Source of the DNA: Cantharellus purpuraceus
Taxonomy: Eukaryota; Basidiomycota; Agaricomycetes; Cantharellales; Hydnaceae
Direction of reading: 5' to 3'
DNA: 64,000 bases
Assembly (NCBI GenBank): GCA_025174535.1
Contig: JALBUN010000005.1
Span: 186,001 to 250,000, forward strand
The notes under the pieces were generated by a model, which was not told the origin of the DNA, searched no databases, and saw nothing but the letters and a program-made list of their open reading frames with translations. A program made the translations under genes and the position numbers. Shown in pieces: positions 55,423 to 64,000 of this stretch (position 1 is the stretch's first letter; every line of letters begins with the position of its first letter).

Positions 55423-56108
55423 GGCAGTGCAGAGGAGACCAGCTCCGGCACACATTTGCCGACTGACTTTCACTTTGACGTACTAGATCGGGATGCCGTA
55501 TAATTAAGGAGAGGTGCATCAATTTATTCCATCATAAAGTCATTTAGATATAATACGTAACGTAGATATATGTATGGATAATATTAACTCCAACAGTAGA
55601 TGATGTTTTCGGCTCACTATGCATATCGATTGTACGCAACGGTCTAACTTGTTCCATCATGATTGACCCTTAGCCTGCTGGCCAAGTATAGCGTAAACAT
55701 GCAGCTCGCTCACGTGAGCTTAATTGATGACCTAGAATTGAAAACCGAGCGTCTGATAGGCAAATGATATCTAGATCTCTAGCCGTCAATAATGGAGAAG
55801 GACACAACAAGACCATCGGCGTATGCATGGTGTAGCCCACCCGCGTAACCCGCCGGTGGGATGGTTGCGCTTTTACCAGGGGGTAAGACACAAATGCAGG
55901 TACAGTACATACTCTAGGTTGGCTCTTTTCCGTAGCAATCGTTCAGAATGGATTTTTGCAAATTCAATGATACATCCCGCTCATACCCTACTGCCCAAAT
56001 ACACATGGATCATTTGTCTGTCCATTAGCGCGTCCGAGCCCTTTTACGAAGGGATGGCCAGAGGATGGCAGGGGTCATCAGATGGGGTGCTGTTGGGTTG
56101 GCTCACGT
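55423..56108. other. Intergenic, no gene
   Basis: AT-rich downstream region of the GGCT-like gene, with no frame or repeat that could be supported. The last exon of the broken secreted-protein copy would be expected near 56040-56100 but is not recognisable there. Confidence 0.5.
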
Positions 56109-56502
56109 TCACGGTGGTGCGACGAGACTGGTCAGCCCGGCTTTCTGATTCCCCGGGATGGTGATAGTGAAGGTCTGATCAGGGGGGATGAAGGGTGCGG
56201 TCAAGATCACTCTCCCCATGGTGTTGTTGCACACGGGGAGACCGGTGATTTCGGTGCACAGGGAGAACTGAACGTTTGATGGGTGGGTCTCAACACTGGC
56301 ATTCTGAAATAATTGTCAGCAAACAGGTCGGAAGGAAAGAAAACGCAGGGCAGGGACAAGACATACTGGTACGTGGAGCTCCACAGGAAAGGTTCCACCG
56401 AGTTGGAGGTACTTTCCGTCGAATGGTCTAACGATTTTTGAACGTGAACTGGGCAACAGCTACCGTCGAAACAGTCAATATAGATATGAACGATATGAAC
56501 AT
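56109..56502 (-). pseudogene. Small secreted protein family, member C (frameshifted)
   Basis: Exon 1 (56502-56367) gives a signal peptide (MFISFISILTVSTVAVAQF) and then shifts frame at a run of five A (minus strand; 56435-56439). With one A fewer the frame would match the paralogues (FTF followed by KIVRPFDGKYLQLGG). The intron GTATGT-TTTCAG is at the same place as in A and B. Exon 2 (56303-56109) reads NASVETHPSNVQFSLCTEIT and LPVCNNTMGRVILTAPFIPP, then stops early at a TGA. Compared with member A about 7 nt are missing just before the second donor. No third exon was found. Either a pseudogene or, for the first lesion only, a homopolymer sequencing error. Confidence 0.75.
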
Positions 56503-58495
56503 TTTCTTTTGGTGATGCTGGAATGTCTGGTGCTTCACACATTTTATACCACGCACAGCGACGATGCAAGCGCAGCCCCCGCTCGCGATCAGTGTGCTGT
56601 ATACACTTGCATGGCGCTTGGAACGGGAAGGCTGGATCGGGACACTGCACCCTCTCAGTTGCGTAAGACAATGCTTGTGGAGTTGAGCCTACTACTGTCT
56701 GTTAGTACTGCACATACGACATACGCCCTGGATAGTTCGTCATGAGGCACCTATATTCATAAAGGGCGGGGTGATCATCGATGTTCATGAAATTCATGGG
56801 GCTGGCAGACAATTAGTACATGTGGATCTGTGTGGGAATCGGGTGCTTCCGGAGGCTGTTGATCACCGTAGGTGGGGCGTTGGTAAGAAATAGGAGGAGC
56901 ATGTTGGGACCTATGCATAGGGTTTGCATAGCTTGGAATCGATGTCTGTGCACCGGCAATATTGTCCTACGTGTGAGGGGCGAGGGGGGTGGGCTATGTG
57001 AGGACAAACACGAACGCCATCACCTTAGTAATGATTACGCTCAATCCTTAGAGTTAATGGGTCATTTTCAGGTTCATGAGATGTGCCTTGAGACAGTCGA
57101 GAGAAGAGCGCTGCTCCTATTCATTGATGATGATGATTCTTGATTTAACGTGACGAAAGAGGAATACGAAAAGGCAATACCGCAGTCTAGAAAAATGGAC
57201 TGAAGCACGACATTGAGGTAGTGTTGATATTTCATTGGCCTGCGGCTCTTGTCCGTCATGGAACCGGAGGCTGGAGCTTAGTAACCCAGCTGAACAAGCA
57301 CGGCGCATGCTGACGTCATCCCACCACCTTTTACGTACCTGCAGGCTCAGAGAATTGGGCCCCTTACTGTGATGTCGCATCTTTTACGGACGACTCGGAG
57401 AGGCCAGTTCCGAAACTTATCTATAAGTCCAGGGCATTTCACTAAGTTCTATTGTTGTGGTGTATGCCTTAAGGTTTCCGGACAGTGCTTTCGCGGTACG
57501 CTGCTCCATCAGTGCCAATGTAACGCTATTTATGACATATACCATATACTTCTCAATTATAGGAATCACATATTTTGCGCGAATCTCATGTGACACTTCT
57601 TCTCCTGAATGTCAAGTTCTCCCGGCGACCCGGTCTAGTGATGATCACTATAGAAGCCTTGGCTCAACCTGGGCACCAGATTTTGGACATCTATAATAGG
57701 TGGCAACGACTGGTTCATGCGCAATATCAAAATATTTTCATGGCATAGTTGACCGCCCGGAAAAATAGTATAGGCAGCTCGTTGCCTCGCGTGGTGATGT
57801 TGGAAGTTACATATGAGGAAGCTGCCGTACAAAGCTGGCGTCTCTCCCCCATCATACATGTCCTTTTCCGAGTGTCGGACCAGGGTCGAACTGTGCATAT
57901 GGCGAGAGCGAAGTTACCCCGATTGCGTGTTTGGTAGTGCGCCAAGCTGCCAAAGCATGAGTGTCAGGTAGAAATTATTTTCTTGCTGTAGGTTGTCATT
58001 TGCCCTCGCCTCCCTCCCTTCTTATTTCGTCCCCCTTTACGTAGTTCTTTATAATGTATGACCATGCTGAGTCTCCCTACGTTGATCGCCTCAAGGCTGG
58101 TGTTTGTTGATTCGTTGCTCGCTCTTCTTGCTCATGTAGAACTCACAGCTGAACCCCTCTCAGATCTGCTGGGTCGCGAAACTAGGAACACCATTGATGT
58201 TGATTCGAGGTCTTAAACTTAACCCCACAGAGACACGTCACTTGCTCAGCCAGAATGACCTCGAAACTATCTCGCATCAAACGGCGGTTTACGCTACCAG
58301 GAGGCGCTTGATCAGATGAGTTTGCTCTAGGTCCCAACACGGAAAGGCAGTGAAGCAAGAAGACACGTGAGTCATTAAGAAACATTAATGGTTTACGGTA
58401 AGAAGGTATCGGTGCACGAGACCACAAGGCATTAGACAGAATTACGAAGGATTGTATAGACGCTCTATTGGATCACTTCTCACAGTAAAGTGAGT
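56503..58495. other. Intergenic, no gene recognised
   Basis: 2 kb between family members C and B, both on the minus strand. Several frames of 60-110 codons occur on both strands but lack motifs and have no splice partners. Nothing else could be supported. Confidence 0.5.
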
Positions 58496-59008
58496 TTAAC
58501 CCCGATTCCCCAAAAACACCTCTATTGAGGTCTTGTCCGACAGAGTAGGTATTCCCTGTACACGACGTCTAGTCAGAGAAAGGATGAGGGTCAAACAGAC
58601 TTGAAGACTCACGCCCACAATAGTCAAGTGTCCCGCAATGAGTCTGGTGAGCCCAGGTGTTTGGTTCCTCGGAATGGTGACGCTATACGTCTCATCAGGG
58701 GGGTTGAAAGATGCAACCAAAAGGATTGTTCCCATGGTGTTGTTGCACAAGGGCAAACCGGTGATCTCAGTGCAGAGCGAAAGTTGAATATCTGGTCCAG
58801 GAGTTCCAGCACTGGTGTTCTGTCACGGAATTATCAGCAGAGAAACGGTGTTTATTCAGATGGCACGCACTGGGGCTTGAATTTCTACAGGGATTGTGGC
58901 GCCGAGTTGGATAAACTCCTGGTCTATGGGCTGGACAATCTTCAGCGCGAATTGGGCATATGCCAAGGTTGAGGCAGCCAGAAGAGACACAAACAATGAC
59001 TTGAACAT
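58496..59008 (-). CDS. Small secreted protein, member B of the local family
   Basis: Exons 59008-58871, 58819-58613 and 58555-58496 on the minus strand; 405 nt, 134 aa. Signal peptide MFKSLFVSLLAASTLAYAQ. The mature part reads FALKIVQPIDQEFIQLGATI, then IQLSLCTEITGLPLCNNTMG with two cysteines, TYSVTIPRNQTPGLTRLIAG, and a last exon GIPTLSDKTSIEVFLGNRG. Exon 2 is 207 nt, as in member A. Introns are GTGCGT-CAG and GTGAGT-CAG. It is cleaner than members A and C and best represents the family. The start of the mature part resembles Kre9/KNH-type wall proteins, but that link is weak. Confidence 0.82.
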
Positions 59009-60485
59009 GTTGGACCGATGGCAGGAATACGCATCGCTCTGGGCACCTTTATACCATATCGCATACGAAGGCGCTGGGGCTCTAGCCCTGCGACAAACGC
59101 ACCGGCAGTAACAGTACACTCAGCTCGAAAGCGAGCTAGGTCCCTACGGCTCTTTGTCATTGACACGGAAGTCTGGGCAGGAGAAACTTAATGATGTCGG
59201 TGAAGATGGTACAAACTGGTATACAAGCCCGAAGCGCCGCCGATTCCAGGAGCTGAAATCGGCCACTGGCTTGAGGCGAACAATGATACAGCCGGGACTG
59301 GCAGACTAATAGGCGCGACGAGTCGGTCACCTATTTTGAACCCTGGCACTATAGGGACCGTGCCAGTAGTAATATCCTCCCAGTAGCTGTGGTTGGTGTT
59401 GTACGTTTAATACATCGGAGATGGGGAAGGGAGTCCTCGCAGTGTAAGGACTTCATTTACGCTCGCAGCTGCGCAGAATATATGTGCATGGGTTGTAGCT
59501 TGATATCACATCACTAATCCTAGAAAGGCTACCCAAGTTTATTAAACGACGTATTTGCCACTCTGAAAAAGTTGCAAGTGCTGTGTATGCACTAGCACCT
59601 CTTCAGTTCATGAGTAAAATGGGGACGATACCAATCAGATAATATGAACCAGAGGTGTGTAGCACTAGCAATCCTACATTCCAAGTCCCTTTTTGACCCG
59701 GGCCTGGCTCGACTCTCTGATTCTTCTCTAAGCTAGTGATTGTGAGCATATAGCTGTAAGCTAGAGCCAAGTTCTAGCTAACTCCAATATCAAAGCTCAA
59801 TTTTAGTGCATGACACTTTGTCTCATCCATTCACAAACTCATGAGTCGGTACATTTCACACACTGGGGTTTACATTTGTTTCAGCTAGTGACTTCCTGGC
59901 TTCCTCTTTGCTCCAAACTGATATCAAGCACAAGCTTGTCATGACAAGTTTGCAAATATATATAACTCTAGGTGATGTGTTCTACATACGTATCTCAGAA
60001 GACTAGTAACAAAGAAAGCACATGATAGAGGTCCTTTTTTTTTTCGTGAATGTGACAATGATACTTTACAGTCCAACATGAATGTTAGATGGTCGGTTAG
60101 GCTGTAAGCAGCTTTCAAAGTAGGTATTGCAATGATATTTCTTATGGGCCGACATCAATGCGGATATTGTTCGGTCAGTGTAAATAAATTGAAGTCCTGG
60201 AACGCCAGCCCACATAGGGAAGGTTCAGGAACAGGCCCAAACATGGTGATTGCTTACCGATGCATGGAATCTTTATAACGGTAGCTCGGTGTCTAGTGTC
60301 CACTTTGCGAGACATGAGGGACGATGTTGTGATGTTTTGATTTTGAAAGTGTAAAAATTGTTGTTTATGGTGGAAATCTCAAAACACTGCACGAGCAAGT
60401 GGCAGTGCACTATCGGGAGGTGTGCGGGGTAAGCCAACTCTGCGGGCCCAAAGATCTTCAAGACACAAGTTCGCTGCGCGCCTCG
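59009..60485. other. Upstream region of the kinase gene, no gene
   Basis: AT-rich, with no supported gene. It would contain the promoters of member B (minus) and of the KIN1-like kinase (plus). No convincing TATA box near either ATG. Confidence 0.5.
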
Positions 60486-63400
60486 ATGAGCACGTACCAG
60501 ACCTCGCTGGCAGGCAATGTGCTCAACAGAGTGCCGGAGGAAGCAACAGGTCCTCATGGTGGCGTTGATGACGCAGGACACGAGTTCGACTTGCCTGTGT
60601 CACGCCCTGCGGAGTCGCGTTCATCTCGCCCCAGGCCTGTCTCTATGCCGCCACAAGCTTACCATCCCACTCCCGTTCCCCCAGAACCTGCAGCTGTCAG
60701 GCGTTCCATCGAAGAGCCTCGACCAAGACCAGAGCAAATTCAGAAGGCGTCCCGTAATGCCAAGGTGTTGGGCGATTACACACTGGGCAAGACTCTTGGA
60801 CAGGGTAGTATGGGTAAGGTAAAGCTCGCTCAACATAACGGTACGGGAGAGAAGGTATGTAGAGTCGGTATCATACGTCTTTTTCCTCTTAGGATGTCAC
60901 ACAGCTCGCAATCAAAATTGTTCCTAGAGCACAACACACGCCGACCTCTGGGTCTCAGGATGCTGTAGCCAAGCAGCATAGCAAAGATGCATCCAAAGAG
61001 ATCCGAACCATTCGCGAGGCCTCTCTATGTCTTCTTTTACACCATCCTTACATCTGTGGTATGCGGGAGCTCATTGTCCACCAGCACCATTACTATATGG
61101 TCTTCGAGTACGTCAATGGTGGTCAGATGCTCGACTACATAATATCCCATGGCCGTCTCCGTGAGCGAGTGGCACGCAAGTTTGCTAGACAGATTGGTTC
61201 TGCTCTGGAGTACTGTCATCGAAATAATGTCGTCCATCGAGACCTCAAGATTGAGAACATCCTCATATCCCATACCGGCAACATCAAGATCATCGATTTT
61301 GGTCTTTCTAACCTTTACAATCCAGCGACTCACCTATCCACTTTCTGTGGCTCTCTCTACTTTGCTGCACCCGAACTACTTAATGCAAAGGTTTACACCG
61401 GCCCTGAAGTCGATGTATGGAGCTTCGGCGTTGTTCTGTACGTTTTGGTCTGTGGGAAGGTCCCGTTCGACGACCAGTCCATGCCTGCTCTTCACGCCAA
61501 GATCAAGCGTGGTCTTGTCGAATACCCTGTGTGGCTCAGCGCTGGTATGCCAAGGGTCTTATTTCACGTTGATCTGGACTAACAATCTGGCAGAATGTAA
61601 ACATCTTCTCTCCAGAATGCTCGTTACGAACCCTGCTCTACGTGCTACTCTTCCAGAGGTGCTTGCTCACCCATGGATGACACGATCTTTCTCTGGAGCA
61701 CCCGACCCGCACCTTGTACATCGTGAACCTCTCCGCCCTGATGAACTCGATCCTCATGTCATCCGTGCCATGACTGGGTTCGAGTTTGGGACATCGGAGG
61801 ATATCCAGCGGCGCCTAGTCAGCGTGCTTGAGCAGGATACGTATATGCGTGCAGTTCACGCTTGGCAGCAGCGCCGTACTGGGGGGTCCCTGAACATGTC
61901 TCTGAACGGCGGCGCCCGGTCATCATCTACATTTTCTTTCGACTCTGGGTCAGGCAAAGAACCGCTCAGTCCATCCAAGGCTACGCCAAAGAAACGCTTT
62001 TCTGGCTTTGATTTTTATAGGCGTAAATTGTTTTCTCCTAGTACCTCTCCCCCTAGCACGCCTGTCTCTAAGTCGCCATCGGCTTCCGGCACCGCTTCCG
62101 CACTTTCACTTTCACAAGTTGCGGATGGCACGAATGGTATTGACCCCACTCGAGGCTTCCATCCGCTCATATCCATCTACTACTTGGTTCGCGAGAAGCA
62201 AGAACGTGAACGTGTATATGGGCCAGGCTATTTTGCATCCTCTCAGCTTTCTTTACAGACCCCACAGCATCTACACTCTCAGGTGCAAAAGTCCGCCCAT
62301 GGTGCACAAGACCCTGACGGACTTGCGCCTAAACCACCTCCTGCATCTTTCAAGCCTCCAATTATCCGAACCACGCCATCTGTCACTGAAACACAAGTTC
62401 AGCCGCCATCCCAGCAGAAGGCAGACTTTAGTATGCCATTACCCCTTCTTCCTGCGCCCGAGTCTTCCCATTATTCCGGACTGTCATATGATACGCCAGG
62501 TAACCTTGCGACGCCATCTCCGACACATGCCACGTTCGCGGCTCCACAAACTCCGCAGCCGCAGCCTCGTGCAAGGGACGTCGACCTTGGCATGCAGAAT
62601 GTAACGACTCCGTCACAGCCGCCAACCCCTGTTACGGGGGCGATGCCGAGGGCCCCACCAGTGTCGACGCATCGGCGCAGCCATAGTCTGAATCAGAGAC
62701 CATCTGTAACAAGAGGGTGGGCTGGTATGGTAGCTACAGGAACTCAACAGACTATCGTCAAGGGAGAGCCGCGGACAGCAGGCCCGGAAGTGACATCTTT
62801 TCAAGAGCATGGCGCGTTCCTTCGTCCTCGGGGACTGGAGCCTGAACCAGAGAAAGAGCCGGTTAAGGAGGAGCAGGAAGGCGAGAAGGAGAAGGAGGAG
62901 ATAAGGATTGAGAATGAAATGGAGAGAGAGCGAGAGAACCAGAAGATCAATGGACATACCAATGGGTCTGGTCATGAGAAAGGACTACCCGAGAATCCCC
63001 CTCCACTAATGAGCGCCGGGGCAACGCTTGCAAAGAAGTTTGGAAGCTTACTTGTTGGATCCAGAGGAGACGGACACGAGCGCCGCGGTGGTGGAAAGCG
63101 AGCGAGCATACTCAGCATGTCACCCCGAATATCCGTTGACAGCGAAAAAGAGAAAGAAAAGGATCGCGATCTTGATGAAAAGGTGGAGCGTGATCGTGAA
63201 CACCACCGGGATGGACAAGAAAACGCTACGAAGGAGGAGAAAGACCAAGTCGAGCCTACTAGTCACGGGCTCCGGGAGAGTCTCAGCCAACCTTTGGGCA
63301 GTATCCACCGCCGAGCAGCAACAATTCTTGACCCGGCTGGACGCGCCGCCCGGCACGAGCGACGAAGCAGCACTGGGGCGAGCGCTTTTGTGGGTGGTAC

Positions 63401-64000
63401 AATAGGTCGTAAGATAAAGCCCCCTTCAATTGCTGGGCCTGGTGCTCCTCCGACTATCGGTCGTGCTGAAAGGTGGCGGACAGATACTCCTGGGGAAGGT
63501 GAGAGCAGCCCGGGTCGGACGCCTCGCGTAGATGAGCAAGGCCATATGGTGAATGGGCATGGCACACTGCGCAAGGAAGAGGAGGTGACAACAGAAAAAG
63601 ACTTCAAGCCTGTGTTCCTGAAGGGACTCTTTAGGTGCGTGGTACACCGCGATGTTCTATGAAGTCTGGACGGTTCTGACCTTGGTGCTTAGCGTGGCCA
63701 CGACGTCGACTAAACCTCCTCCAGTGATTAAATCTGATATCCAACGCGTCTTGGAGCGAATGCAGGTCCAGTTTCGAGAAACTAAAGCCGGTTATGAGTG
63801 CATTCATCTCCCTTCTATCGATCTCAGCGCTCTCACGGAGGCTCAGGCGCAACGGTATCATCAACAGCGCTCTGATGGTACCACAAAGCGATCAGTTGTC
63901 CGAAAGGCTTCAAAACTTACTTTCTCTAGTAACAAGGGCAAGGAGAAAGAGCATGAAGCTGCCGTAACCATCGAGAAGGACAGAGAAAGAGAAGTACCCG
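60486..64000 (+). CDS. KIN1: KIN1/KIN2 (MARK/PAR-1 family) Ser/Thr kinase, 3' end outside window
   Basis: Exons 60486-60854, 60905-61544, 61594-63634 and 63693 to the edge; phases agree. A disordered N-terminus of about 95 residues is followed by the kinase domain: glycine loop [20 protein letters not shown] (Lys127), [32 protein letters not shown] and [13 protein letters not shown]. An insert ([14 protein letters not shown]) sits before the alpha-C helix, as in fungal KIN1. After the kinase come [15 protein letters not shown] and Ser/Pro-rich linkers and a Glu/Lys-rich segment, then [20 protein letters not shown], the start of the C-terminal KA1 region, cut by the window end. KIN1 kinases act in polarity and exocytosis. 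The second exon may start 12 nt earlier (CTTAG acceptor), adding DVTQ. Confidence 0.92.

Noticed and set aside
1..64000. CRISPR arrays, operons, rRNA genes
   Set aside because: None seen; spliced eukaryotic genes throughout.

Overview
This window is nuclear DNA of a filamentous basidiomycete, most likely an Agaricomycete. The genes are broken by many 45-60 nt introns with GTRNGT-type donors. Their nearest relatives by family are Zn2Cys6 regulators, a homeodomain regulator, MON2, KIN1 and a TOPORS-like RING protein. The repeats are chromodomain Ty3/gypsy retrotransposons and Tc1/mariner remnants. No bacterial, rRNA or CRISPR features are present. All exon models were read by eye from splice signals, reading phase and family conservation, and no database was searched.

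Layout. 1-4445: a 3'-truncated Zn2Cys6 transcription factor (minus) diverging from a pentatricopeptide-repeat protein gene (plus). 4446-9139: gene-poor sequence with hairpins and short tandem repeats, then a small secreted protein gene (plus) converging on a four-exon SPC1/SPCS1 signal peptidase subunit gene (minus). 9140-34650: a 25 kb repeat island. It holds two near-identical full-length gypsy elements in inverted orientation (A1, 12864-19284 minus; A2, 25031-31449 plus), LTRs and a decayed gag of a second gypsy family (B), a Tc1/mariner transposase in two pieces, a tRNA-like SINE, minisatellites, and a relic of a third retroelement.

34652-48527 is a compact housekeeping block: MON2 (minus, 15 exons), an MDP1-like phosphatase (plus), a small Zn2Cys6 protein (minus), a Rieske-DUF455 fusion protein (minus) and a TOPORS-like RING protein (plus). 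Divergent pairs share short promoters; the Rieske/RING pair has only 95 bp between start codons. 49374-51937 is a homeodomain regulator (minus) and 54055-55422 a membrane-anchored gamma-glutamylcyclotransferase (plus). 56109-59008 carries two more members of the secreted family, one of them broken. 60486-64000 is the KIN1/MARK kinase, running off the right edge.

Main observations. (1) A1 and A2 share the same disabling lesions and the same 5'-versus-3' LTR differences, and differ in length by exactly 2 bp, so they look like DNA-level copies rather than two retrotransposition events. (2) Families A and B each have, 2 nt downstream of the 5' LTR, a 10-11 nt sequence complementary to the predicted first bases of their own transcript, as in Tf1-type self-priming. 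(3) An extra ORF between pol and the 3' LTR, with its own TATA box, is intact in both A copies and has a diverged relative in a different element. (4) Two 12-nt microexons, one 19-nt microexon and two GC-AG introns occur in conserved genes.
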